Positions 1 through 7,495 of a DNA stretch of 17,429 nucleotides are shown here, piece by piece. The notes beneath the pieces were generated by a model. It was given only the letters and a program-made list of their open reading frames with translations. It ran no database searches and was not told where the DNA came from. This DNA comes from Faucicola sp937889485 (GTDB lineage: Bacteria > Pseudomonadota > Gammaproteobacteria > Pseudomonadales > Moraxellaceae): NCBI GenBank assembly GCA_051653685.1, contig JBOFWQ010000037.1:1-17429 (forward strand). The letters are read 5' to 3'. The translations under genes and the position numbers were made by a program. Position 1 is the stretch's first letter; each line of letters starts with the position of its first letter.

Positions 1-4
1 GTGC

Positions 5-571
5 TTAGATTTTACCCACTAAGTCTAGGCTTGGCTTTAGAGTTGCTTGACCTTTTTCCCATGCCGCAGGGCAGACTTCACCGTCATTGTCACGTACATA
101 TTGGGCAGCTTGGATTTTACGGATAAGGTCTTTGGCAGAGCGACCAATACCTAGGTCATGGATTTCAGCGACTTTGATTTTGCCATCTGGGTCAACCAAG
201 AACGTACCGCGAAGCGCGGCGTTGTCTTCTTCAATCATCACGTTAAAGCCGCGAGTGATTTTGCCTGTACCATCGCCAAGCATTGGGTATTTTACTTTGC
301 CAATGGCAGGTGAAGCATCTGCCCATGCTTTGTGCACAAAGTGAGTGTCTGTAGAAACAGCATATACTTCTGCGCCCAAGGCTTTGATTTCTTCGTAGTG
401 GTCTGCCATGTCTTCAAGCTCAGTTGGGCAAACAAAGGTGAAATCATGTGGGTAAAAGAAAAATACTGCCCATTTTCCTTTAACGTCATCTGATGAGACT
501 TCTTTGAACTCGCCGTTGACATAGGCTTGGGTTTTAAATTCTGGAATGGTTTGATTAATAATTGCTGCCAT
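5..571 (-). CDS. ahpC: Alkyl hydroperoxide reductase subunit C (2-Cys peroxiredoxin)
   Basis: This cytoplasmic peroxidase reduces hydrogen peroxide and organic hydroperoxides; in the family it is recycled by AhpF or an equivalent reductase, and no ahpF is in the window. The 188-residue length matches typical AhpC. The peroxidatic site is PHDFTFVCPTE (P41, T45, Cys48), the PxxxTxxC signature of peroxiredoxins. The resolving cysteine is Cys167 in EVCPAAW near the C-terminus, so this is a typical 2-Cys enzyme of the AhpC/Prx1 type. The ATG at 569-571 has an AAGGA ribosome site about 7 bases upstream (579-583 on the complement). It is divergent from oxyR, the usual arrangement for an OxyR target, and has its own strong promoter. 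The stop codon lies 4 bases from the window edge, so the next gene downstream is not visible. Confidence 0.96.
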   Translation of the reverse strand: MAAIINQTIPEFKTQAYVNGEFKEVSSDDVKGKWAVFFFYPHDFTFVCPTELEDMADHYEEIKALGAEVYAVSTDTHFVHKAWADASPAIGKVKYPMLGDGTGKITRGFNVMIEEDNAALRGTFLVDPDGKIKVAEIHDLGIGRSAKDLIRKIQAAQYVRDNDGEVCPAAWEKGQATLKPSLDLVGKI

Positions 572-652
572 GTTTTGTTCCTTATTTAAGCGATCATTGT
601 CATAAATATACTGCTAAAACTTCACGCTGGCTCAACACCACCTCGTGAATAC

Positions 653-680
653 ATTATAGATAACATAAACTTGGTGTCAT
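653..680 (-). promoter_or_regulatory. Probable sigma-70 promoter of ahpC
   Basis: Read on the minus strand, ATGACA (675-680) is followed after 16 bases by a perfect TATAAT (653-658). This matches 5 of 6 bases at -35 and 6 of 6 at -10. The predicted transcript would start near 646 and carry a leader of about 75 bases. The base spacing is slightly short, as often seen for activated promoters. The A/T-rich stretch just upstream (about 690-715 on the plus strand, with ATAG and TATC elements) is where an OxyR tetramer would be expected, but I do not see a full four-ATAG consensus. Confidence 0.65.
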
Positions 681-714
681 TGGCAACCTTCATTGTACAA
701 ATATAGGGTATCAT

Positions 715-831
715 ATGACTGGCGGCGATACACGCCGATGGTTACTTGGCGCACCGCAACAAGTTTGGGGTTGTTATCAATGGTTAGTATCATACCTCAT
801 ATCTATGATGAGTGAAGTTAAAAGTTTTTAA
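715..831 (+). CDS. Possible 38-residue small ORF, doubtful
   Basis: An ATG at 715 opens 38 codons ending at TAA 829-831, with AGGG (705-708) six bases upstream as a plausible ribosome site. The product starts MTGGDTRRW and has a tryptophan/leucine-rich middle (about residues 18-31) that could span a membrane once. It lies upstream of oxyR on the same strand, 230 bases before it. I do not recognise it. It may be a chance ORF, since it overlaps several small palindromes and no convincing promoter precedes it. Confidence 0.18.
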   Translation: MTGGDTRRWLLGAPQQVWGCYQWLVSYLISMMSEVKSF

Positions 832-931
832 TTGATCTATTTATTTTTTTAATTGACTCGTGCCATCTAGGTGAGGGCATTTTACTAAATTGTGTATAAA
901 ATTCCTTCTCGCGGGTAAGGGAATTTGTTAC

Positions 932-943
932 TATCTAAAGATA
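932..943. promoter_or_regulatory. Perfect palindrome TATCT-AA-AGATA upstream of oxyR
   Basis: The arms TATCT and AGATA are exact reverse complements around AA. It lies about 120 bases before oxyR and could be an operator, possibly an OxyR half-site arrangement, but its spacing does not fit the classical ATAG-N7-CTAT OxyR element. Confidence 0.25.
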
Positions 944-1017
944 ACGGTTGCCAAGGGTTTTGGGTGATCCTGTTTGTCATTATGGGTGGGTGATTTTCAC
1001 CAAGTATTTCATTCGCT

Positions 1018-1031
1018 AATAACGGGTTATT
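1018..1031. promoter_or_regulatory. Perfect inverted repeat AATAAC-GG-GTTATT before oxyR
   Basis: Six-base arms flank a GG centre, ending 30 bases before the oxyR start codon. LysR-type regulators commonly bind dyads at their own promoters, so an autoregulatory site is possible. The role is inferred from position only. Confidence 0.3.
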
Positions 1032-1061
1032 TGATTAATTAAGGGTTGGCTATTTTTTCAT

Positions 1062-2024
1062 ATGATTACATTAAGACAATTAGAGTTTGCCCTTGCCGTG
1101 GCAAAATACAAGCATTTTAAACGCGCTGCCGAGGAATGTAATATCTCACAGTCTGCCTTGAGCCTTGGTATCGCTGAGCTAGAAAAACAGCTAGATACGC
1201 AAATTTTTGAGCGCAATAATAAGCAAGTTTTGATTACCCCCATTGGTGAAGAAATCCTTGAGCGTGCCACACGAATTTTTGCAGAGGTCAATGATTTGGT
1301 AACGCGCGCTCAGACCCATCAGACGCCATTGGCTTATCCAATGACGATTGGCATTATTCCCACCATCGCGCCGTTTTTGTTACCCAAAGTTTTGCCCATA
1401 TTGCGCGAGCAGTTTCCTAATTTCCAGCTCAATGTGGTAGAAGAGCAAACCGAGCGTTTATTAGAAAAAGTACGCTACGGGAGCATTGATACCGCAATTA
1501 TTGCCCTGCCCTATAGCACGGAGGGGCTGTTAAGTTTTGAGTTTTGGTCAGAGATATTTTTGGCGGTGTTTAATCCTGCCGATCCACACGCGCGTTTGCC
1601 CAGTATCGGCGCCGATGAGCTTGCCAATAGCAATTTGATGTTACTTGGTGAAGGGCATTGCTTGACTGACCACGCGCTGTCGGTTTGTCATTTGGAAAAA
1701 AATAAAGTCAAGCATGGCTTTAGTGAAGCCAGCCTGCATACGTTGATTCAGATGGCGCTGAGCGGTATGGGCACTACGCTTGTGCCGCAAATGGCGATCT
1801 CGCAGATTCGCCAGCAAACCCCTAATGTGGCGCTGGTACCTCTACGTGAAGCAGGCCCGCATCGGCGTTTGGCGTTTGTCACTCGCCTCAACTATGCGCG
1901 GGTGGATGATGTCAATCTGTTGGGGCGCGTGTTTGCTGACGGATTACGCCATAGTGCGGCTTTTGTTAATCCCCCTCACGGTGTTGATAGCGCGCTGGCG
2001 TCTACTGCAATAGTAAACAATTAG
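1062..2024 (+). CDS. oxyR: Peroxide-sensing LysR-type regulator OxyR
   Basis: This is a LysR-family transcription factor of 320 residues. It has an N-terminal winged helix-turn-helix (about residues 1-60; RAAEECNISQSALS is the recognition region) and a C-terminal periplasmic-binding-like sensor domain (about 90-300). The diagnostic segment GEGHCLTDHALSVC places cysteines at 200 and 209, the same nine-residue spacing as the redox pair C199/C208 of E. coli OxyR, so oxidation to a disulfide by peroxide is expected. The start ATG gives MITLRQLEFALAVA, matching the usual OxyR N-terminus; no strong ribosome site lies close to it (AAGGG is about 16 bases upstream). It is divergent from ahpC, its probable target, and is followed after 13 bases by sbcD, suggesting co-transcription. 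Confidence 0.93.
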   Translation: MITLRQLEFALAVAKYKHFKRAAEECNISQSALSLGIAELEKQLDTQIFERNNKQVLITPIGEEILERATRIFAEVNDLVTRAQTHQTPLAYPMTIGIIPTIAPFLLPKVLPILREQFPNFQLNVVEEQTERLLEKVRYGSIDTAIIALPYSTEGLLSFEFWSEIFLAVFNPADPHARLPSIGADELANSNLMLLGEGHCLTDHALSVCHLEKNKVKHGFSEASLHTLIQMALSGMGTTLVPQMAISQIRQQTPNVALVPLREAGPHRRLAFVTRLNYARVDDVNLLGRVFADGLRHSAAFVNPPHGVDSALASTAIVNN

Positions 2025-2037
2025 GAATTGGCAACCT

Positions 2038-3480
2038 ATGTTAACGGTTTTACATACCTCAGATTGGCATCTTGGGCGCAGACTTTATGGCAAGCCACGC
2101 TATACGGAGTTTCGCGCATTTTTGGCATGGCTGCTCCAAGCCATTCGTGAGCAAGCTGTCGATGTATTGGTGGTGGCAGGCGATGTTTTTGACACCACCG
2201 CGCCTAGCAATCAAGCACAAAACCTGTACTACGATTTTTTGAGCCAAGTATGCCAAACCTGCTGCCGCCATGTGATTATTGTGGCGGGTAATCATGATTC
2301 GCCCAGTTTTTTGGAAGCACCCAAGCAGCTGTTAAAGTCGTTTAATATCCATATCATAGGCAGCATGAGTGAGCATGCGCCAGATGAAGTGATTACGCTA
2401 TACGATGCGGCAGGTCACCCTGAGCTTATTATCATGGCTGTGCCCTATCTACGTGATCGCGACGTGCGCCAAGTGAGTAGTGGTGAGCGCCTAGATGACA
2501 AAGAACGCAAACTGTCGCAAGGTATCCAGCGCCACTATCAAGATATCGCTGCTATCGCCTTGCAGCAACAAGCCCAATTAAAACGCCAATACAATCGCAC
2601 CATTCCCATGGTGGCGACAGGTCATCTATTTACCGTGGGCGGAAAAACCACAGAGGGTGATGGCGTAAGAGAGCTATACGTTGGCTCGCTAGGCAGCGTT
2701 GGTGCCGACGTTTTTCATCCTAATATTGATTATGTGGCACTGGGTCATTTACATGTGCCGCAAACCGTTGGCAATGCCGCGCACATTCGCTATAGCGGCT
2801 CACCCATTGCCATGGGTTTTGGGGAAAGCCGCCAGCAAAAACAAGTGCATTTGCTGCGCTTTGCCGCTGACCCTCAGTTACTCAATCAACCCATACATCC
2901 CTTGACCACCCAACTTGTTGCAACAGAGAACCCACAGCCCTCAACACCCACTTTAGACCCAATAAGCCAGCACGGGTCAATGGATTTATTTGCCGATGAG
3001 GTAGTAAGCGCTGCCCCTGTTACCGCCCACCCTCATGCGCCCTATCATAAACCCTATAATGTTGCCAAACTGAGTGATACCACGCTACTACAATCCCTGT
3101 GTGTTCCCACTTTTCAGCCCTTACAAACCATCAAAGGCGATTGGCAAACCATCCAAACCACCTTACAGAACCTCAAAACCTCGGGGCAATCGGTATGGCT
3201 TGAAGTGGTGTATGATGGGCGCGAGGTGATGGGCGATTTGAGCGAAAAAATTACCCGCTTAATAGAAGGCACTGCGCTTGAAGTATTGCGCCTCAAAAAC
3301 CTACAAAAACGCGACCAACTCATAAAAAGTCAGCGCCTTGACGAAACCCTTGAAGAAATGAATGAAAAACAAGTCTTTGCCCGTTGCCTCGCGGCGCATG
3401 GTGTCACCGAAGCGCAGCAGCCAATGTTATGGGCAAGATATGGCGAAGTGCTTGACAGTCTGCAGGATGACCAGCCGTGA
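2038..3480 (+). CDS. sbcD: Exonuclease subunit SbcD (Mre11-like)
   Basis: This is the metal-dependent nuclease subunit of the SbcCD complex, which opens DNA hairpins and degrades blocked double-strand ends. Calcineurin-like phosphoesterase motifs appear in order: SDWHLG (D9, H11), AGDVFD (D49), AGNHDS (N85, H86), ATGHLF (H196) and LGHLHVPQ (H237, H239). The C-terminal capping domain resumes at about residue 356 (VPTFQPLQTIKGDW). Between them, about residues 295-350, is a Pro/His/Ser-rich linker that looks disordered and makes the protein 480 residues against about 400 in E. coli. It contains SMDLF (314-318), resembling a sliding-clamp-binding motif. The ATG at 2038 is served by AGGA overlapping the oxyR stop codon. 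The end overlaps sbcC by 4 bases. Confidence 0.95.
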   Translation: MLTVLHTSDWHLGRRLYGKPRYTEFRAFLAWLLQAIREQAVDVLVVAGDVFDTTAPSNQAQNLYYDFLSQVCQTCCRHVIIVAGNHDSPSFLEAPKQLLKSFNIHIIGSMSEHAPDEVITLYDAAGHPELIIMAVPYLRDRDVRQVSSGERLDDKERKLSQGIQRHYQDIAAIALQQQAQLKRQYNRTIPMVATGHLFTVGGKTTEGDGVRELYVGSLGSVGADVFHPNIDYVALGHLHVPQTVGNAAHIRYSGSPIAMGFGESRQQKQVHLLRFAADPQLLNQPIHPLTTQLVATENPQPSTPTLDPISQHGSMDLFADEVVSAAPVTAHPHAPYHKPYNVAKLSDTTLLQSLCVPTFQPLQTIKGDWQTIQTTLQNLKTSGQSVWLEVVYDGREVMGDLSEKITRLIEGTALEVLRLKNLQKRDQLIKSQRLDETLEEMNEKQVFARCLAAHGVTEAQQPMLWARYGEVLDSLQDDQP

Positions 3481-6400
3481 AGATTCTTAAATTACGCTTT
3501 CAAAACCTAAACTCCTTACAAGGTGAATGGGAAATTGACTTTCGCCATGCCGCTTATGTTGATGACGGTATTTTTGCTATCACAGGGGCAACTGGCGCAG
3601 GTAAAAGCACAATTTTGGATGCCATTTGCCTAGCGCTATATGGGGCAACGCCACGCCTTGGCGATATTACCCAATCCAACAATGATTTGATGTCACGTCA
3701 CACAGGCGAATGCTTTAGTGAGCTGATTTTTAGCACCAACGGCAAATCTTATCGCTGTACATGGGGGCAAAAAAAGGCACGCAAACAAGCGCATGGTAAG
3801 CTACAATCGCCCAAACATGAAATTGCTACGTATATTAGTGATGACACCGATGGCACACTACTAGAAGAAAAAGCCAGCCGCACCAAAGCACGGGTGGAGC
3901 ACATTACGGGGATGGATTTTGACCGTTTTACCCGTGCTATGTTATTGGCGCAAGGTAGTTTTTCGGCATTTTTACAAGCCAGTAGTGATGAACGCTCGCC
4001 TATTTTGGAGCAAATCACAGGCACTGGCATTTATAGTGATATCTCCAAAAAAGTCCATGAATTTCGCCGCAATGCTGAAATTGACTTGACCCGTCTAACT
4101 GATAAACTCTCGGGCATGACCTTTCTGAGTGAAGACGAAAGCCAGACCCTCCGCCAGCAAAAACAGCAACTAGAGCAGCAAATCACCCAACTAAAAAAAA
4201 CCATCTCTCACACCGAACTTACCAAAACATGGCGCCATAGCCTCACCCACTGCCAACAACAAATTGAGCAATTAACCCAAGAAAAACAGCAGCTAACCGA
4301 GCAAAACCTTGCCTTTGACCAAACGCGTCAGCAGCTTAACAATGCCCTAAAAGCGTTAGAAGTCGCACCACTTCTTAGCCAGTTTCGCTACCTACAATCT
4401 AGCCACCAAGACCATCAAGCCACCTTACAACAGCTTTTAGAAAAGCAGCCCAATCTGCAAAACCGCTATGAGGCGGTCAGCCATGAGCAGCAAAGCCAAG
4501 AACAGGCATTTTTGCAGAGTCTGCAAGTATGGGAGGCGGCACAGCCGCTATTTAACCAAGTGCGCCAGCTTGACGCTCGTCTTGCCCAAACCAATGAGCA
4601 AGCACAGCTTGCCCAGCTGCAGCTCAATAAAGTGAAACAGCAGTGGACACAGCGACAGGCGACACTGACGCGTCAAACCACCAAACTTGACGCTCTACAA
4701 ACCCAGCATGAGCAGCTTGCCAGCCAAAACCTGCCAACAGATGCCGCGATTTTGCCACAAACGCTTGCAACCTTACGCCAGCTTGAACAAAACTGGCAAA
4801 ACCTTGCCCGCACCCAGCACCATTTAGTGACTGAAAAAACCCAACTCATTAGCGACCAAACAGCCGCTGACAATGAACATCAGCAGCGACAGCAGCAGCT
4901 TAGCGGGCTTACAGCGCGCCTAAGCGACTACCAAAATCAACAACAGCAGCTTAGCGAGCGCATAGCGAAACTAAGCGGCGGACAAACTCTAAGCGACTGG
5001 CGCCACCACACCGAGCAATATTGGCAATGGCAGCACAACGTCCAAACTTTGCAGCAGCAGTGGCAAACGGTCACTGACAACCTACACACCTACCAACAGC
5101 ATGAGCAGCAGCTACACCAAATTACAGAACAATTAACTAAAGCAACCACCCAACATCAGCACTACCTCTTACAGCAGCAGCATACAAGCGACAAGGTTGA
5201 CATGCTCAATCAAAACCTGCTACTGCATAGCAAAATTGCGAGCCTCACCGAAGAACGCCAACGCTTACAAGCAGGACAGCCTTGCCCGTTATGCGGTGCC
5301 AAGGAGCATCCATTTGCTGACCATAACCCAGCCGCCGTACAAGATAGCGAGCAGCAACTTGACCAAGCAAAAACCCTGCTAAACCAGCTAAATGCGCAGC
5401 TAAATCAAAGCCATATTACCCTAAGCAATGCTCAAAAAGACCAAGCCCAACACCAACAGCAGCAGCAGCAACTATGGCAAGCCAACCAAACATTAGCGAG
5501 TCAAATGCAGTTGCTCGCCACCTCACTGCCAGACAATGAAGCAGTTTGCACTGCGCTAAAAGCTTTACAATGCCACCTAAATGACCACCCCACACAAAGC
5601 GCGCACGACAATCCTAACGCCCGTTTGCTATCCGTTACCACAGAAATTGGCAATATACTCACCCAAGCTCAGCACCACTATCAGCAGCAGTTAAACCAAG
5701 CCCAACAGTGCTTAGCGGCATTAGAAAAAGCGCAGCAAGCGCATACCACACTCACAAGCGACATACAAACCCTCAGCGCTGAGCAAAGCTGCCTCACCCA
5801 TGACCAAGGCATCTTACAAGCCCAGCAAACCCACCGCAAGCAGCGCTTAGACGCCATAACCCAGCAATTAGATGAAATACAGCAGGAGCAGCAGACTTTG
5901 ACACAGCGTATCAGTGCATTAATTGCGCCGTTGTCTGATCAAAGCCCGCCCTTTGCCTTTACTCACGCCCAAGACTTAGCAAGTTTTGCTGAGATGATTT
6001 GCCAACTAGAACACCGTTTGCAGCACCACCAGATGCTTCAGCAAGAAATGCAGCAGCTTGCCACAGACATGCACGAGGCGCAGCAACACATCAGCGCCAC
6101 CAAGGCAGAAGCGCGTAGCCTACAAACCCAAACCAGTGACTGGCAGCAGCAATGTCAACTATTGACCGAGCAAACCAACCAACTACACAATCACCGTTTT
6201 TCATTGTTTGAGCAGCCCGATATTGAGGCTGAAGCAGACAAACTTTCGACACTAAAAGACCAGCACTATCAAACATGGCAAGCAAGCCTACGCAAGCTTA
6301 ATGACCTACAACATCAGCGCCAACTTTTAGACAATCAAATTCAAACCCTACAAACCACGCTTAGCGAACAACAAGCCAAACTACAACCATTAACTCAGCA

Positions 6401-7292
6401 GCTACAGGCACAGTTGCAGCGATTGGGGTTTGCCGATGCGCACGCATGTGAGCAAGCGATACTGCCACAATCTGAGCGCGAACGGTTGCAGCAGCTTGCC
6501 CAAGAGATACAGACCAAAATTGAGCTTAATCACGCCGCCCTACTTGCCGCTGAAGCACAACACCAGCGGCTATTGACCACCCCAGAGATTGATAGCGCGG
6601 ATAAACAACTAGATGAGTGCTTTTTGTCGGCAATGCTGAGCGCGCAGCAAACCGAACTTAGCGAACAACAACGTAAGCTTGGCGGTATTGAGCAAACCCT
6701 AAACAACAACCAATTACTGCAACAAAACCAAGCCGCTCTCAGCGCCCAAATCCTCAGCAAACAAGCCGCACTGGCAGAGTGGCAGCACCTACATGACTTA
6801 ATTGGCTCAAGCGATGGTAAAAAATTTCGTAACTTTGCCCAAGGTTTGACCTTTAACATCATGATTGCCCATGCCAATGACCAACTCAAAAAAATGAGTG
6901 ACCGTTATTTACTACTTGCCGATGAGACCCAGCCCCTAGTACTCAATGTGATGGACAATTACCAAGGCGGGCAGGTGCGCACCAGCAAAAACCTATCGGG
7001 GGGTGAAAGCTTTATCATTAGTCTTGCTTTAGCACTGGGGCTATCTAATATGGCAAGCCACCGTATGCAAGTGGATTCATTATTTTTGGACGAAGGCTTT
7101 GGCACCCTTGATGAAGAAGCCCTCGATGTAGCACTAGATACCCTTGCTCACTTACAACAATCTGGCAAATTAATTGGGGTTATTTCACATATCCAAGCCC
7201 TAAAAGATCGAATCAGCCACCAAATTCAGGTGCTGCCGCAGACAGGCGGAATCAGCAAAATCATCGGTGCAGGTGTGCAGCGGCTCAGCTAA
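3477..7292 (+). CDS. sbcC: Exonuclease subunit SbcC (Rad50-like SMC ATPase)
   Basis: This is the ATPase and DNA-tethering subunit of SbcCD. It has Walker A GATGAGKST (residues 37-45), a zinc hook CPLC (Cys603, Cys606) at the coiled-coil apex, the ABC signature LSGGES (1173-1178) and Walker B LFLDEGFGTLD (D1205, E1206). Two long coiled-coil arms (about 190-600 and 610-1120) are extremely rich in Gln, His and Leu. At 1271 residues it is longer than E. coli SbcC (about 1048), the extra length lying in the arms. The start is GTG at 3477, with an AGGA ribosome site at 3464-3467 inside sbcD; GTGA forms a 4-base stop/start overlap, so translation is coupled. A run of six Gln codons, including four pure CAG, lies at 5454-5471. 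Confidence 0.95.
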   Translation: MKILKLRFQNLNSLQGEWEIDFRHAAYVDDGIFAITGATGAGKSTILDAICLALYGATPRLGDITQSNNDLMSRHTGECFSELIFSTNGKSYRCTWGQKKARKQAHGKLQSPKHEIATYISDDTDGTLLEEKASRTKARVEHITGMDFDRFTRAMLLAQGSFSAFLQASSDERSPILEQITGTGIYSDISKKVHEFRRNAEIDLTRLTDKLSGMTFLSEDESQTLRQQKQQLEQQITQLKKTISHTELTKTWRHSLTHCQQQIEQLTQEKQQLTEQNLAFDQTRQQLNNALKALEVAPLLSQFRYLQSSHQDHQATLQQLLEKQPNLQNRYEAVSHEQQSQEQAFLQSLQVWEAAQPLFNQVRQLDARLAQTNEQAQLAQLQLNKVKQQWTQRQATLTRQTTKLDALQTQHEQLASQNLPTDAAILPQTLATLRQLEQNWQNLARTQHHLVTEKTQLISDQTAADNEHQQRQQQLSGLTARLSDYQNQQQQLSERIAKLSGGQTLSDWRHHTEQYWQWQHNVQTLQQQWQTVTDNLHTYQQHEQQLHQITEQLTKATTQHQHYLLQQQHTSDKVDMLNQNLLLHSKIASLTEERQRLQAGQPCPLCGAKEHPFADHNPAAVQDSEQQLDQAKTLLNQLNAQLNQSHITLSNAQKDQAQHQQQQQQLWQANQTLASQMQLLATSLPDNEAVCTALKALQCHLNDHPTQSAHDNPNARLLSVTTEIGNILTQAQHHYQQQLNQAQQCLAALEKAQQAHTTLTSDIQTLSAEQSCLTHDQGILQAQQTHRKQRLDAITQQLDEIQQEQQTLTQRISALIAPLSDQSPPFAFTHAQDLASFAEMICQLEHRLQHHQMLQQEMQQLATDMHEAQQHISATKAEARSLQTQTSDWQQQCQLLTEQTNQLHNHRFSLFEQPDIEAEADKLSTLKDQHYQTWQASLRKLNDLQHQRQLLDNQIQTLQTTLSEQQAKLQPLTQQLQAQLQRLGFADAHACEQAILPQSERERLQQLAQEIQTKIELNHAALLAAEAQHQRLLTTPEIDSADKQLDECFLSAMLSAQQTELSEQQRKLGGIEQTLNNNQLLQQNQAALSAQILSKQAALAEWQHLHDLIGSSDGKKFRNFAQGLTFNIMIAHANDQLKKMSDRYLLLADETQPLVLNVMDNYQGGQVRTSKNLSGGESFIISLALALGLSNMASHRMQVDSLFLDEGFGTLDEEALDVALDTLAHLQQSGKLIGVISHIQALKDRISHQIQVLPQTGGISKIIGAGVQRLS

Positions 7293-7495
7293 TACCCGTT
7301 TAGCTGCTGTTCACTCGTGGTCGCGCTCAATTAGCCATGACGCCTGCCTTCATCTGCCTGTCATTTCTATTTGTGATACTAGCCAAGCAGCATTTTTCAA
7401 AAACGCCAGCCGTAATCACCATTTGACAACTGCGTTATGGCTGCACCTTAACACCTTGACACGCTAGCAATTTTTATCAAAAAAGGGGCAATACC
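7293..7495 (+). other. Intergenic region sbcC to pta
   Basis: These 203 bases hold no convincing gene and no clear terminator. TTGACA occurs at 7423-7428 and 7456-7461, but neither has a good -10 partner at normal spacing. A long inverted repeat spans 7407-7443. The bases before pta carry a good ribosome site, AAAGGGG (7482-7488 region), 7 bases before the ATG. Confidence 0.5.
7407..7443 (+). promoter_or_regulatory. Nine-pair inverted repeat upstream of pta
   Basis: CAGCCGTAA (7407-7415) pairs with TTATGGCTG (7435-7443) through nine pairs including one G-U, with a 19-base loop that contains TTGACA. No T-run follows, so it is not an ordinary terminator. It may be a transcript hairpin or a regulator site for pta-ackA. 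Confidence 0.3.

Larger units (their letters stand above)
572..1061. other. Long divergent intergenic region ahpC/oxyR
   Basis: This is 490 bases between divergent start codons, longer than needed for two promoters. It contains the ahpC promoter, a doubtful 38-codon ORF (715-831), a CGGCG-ATACA-CGCCG hairpin (723-737), an ATCATA/TATGAT inverted repeat (789-809), a bulged 9-pair hairpin AAATTCC.../...GGAATTT (898-926), the palindrome TATCTAAAGATA (932-943) and AATAAC-GG-GTTATT (1018-1031). No oxyR promoter with both good -35 and -10 boxes was found; TATAAA at 895-900 is a possible -10 without a clear partner. No tRNA or known riboswitch is recognisable. Confidence 0.6.

Noticed and set aside
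690..720. A canonical OxyR tetramer site upstream of ahpC
   Set aside because: ATAG and TATC elements are present but not at the 10-base phased spacing of the consensus, so I do not call a site.
5451..5475. A CAG repeat tract as a possible repeat array or mobile element trace
   Set aside because: It stays in frame as glutamines inside the SbcC coiled coil, so it is coding low complexity, not an independent element.
6530..6889. A 119-codon minus-strand ORF inside sbcC
   Set aside because: It is a shadow of the repetitive Gln/Leu codons of sbcC, with Cys/Ser/Trp-rich composition unlike a real protein. The sbcC frame has unbroken family motifs.
7267..7467. A 66-codon plus-strand ORF across the end of sbcC into the gap before pta
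   Set aside because: It starts inside sbcC without a ribosome site, has no recognisable composition or motif, and ends at a dyad region. More likely chance.
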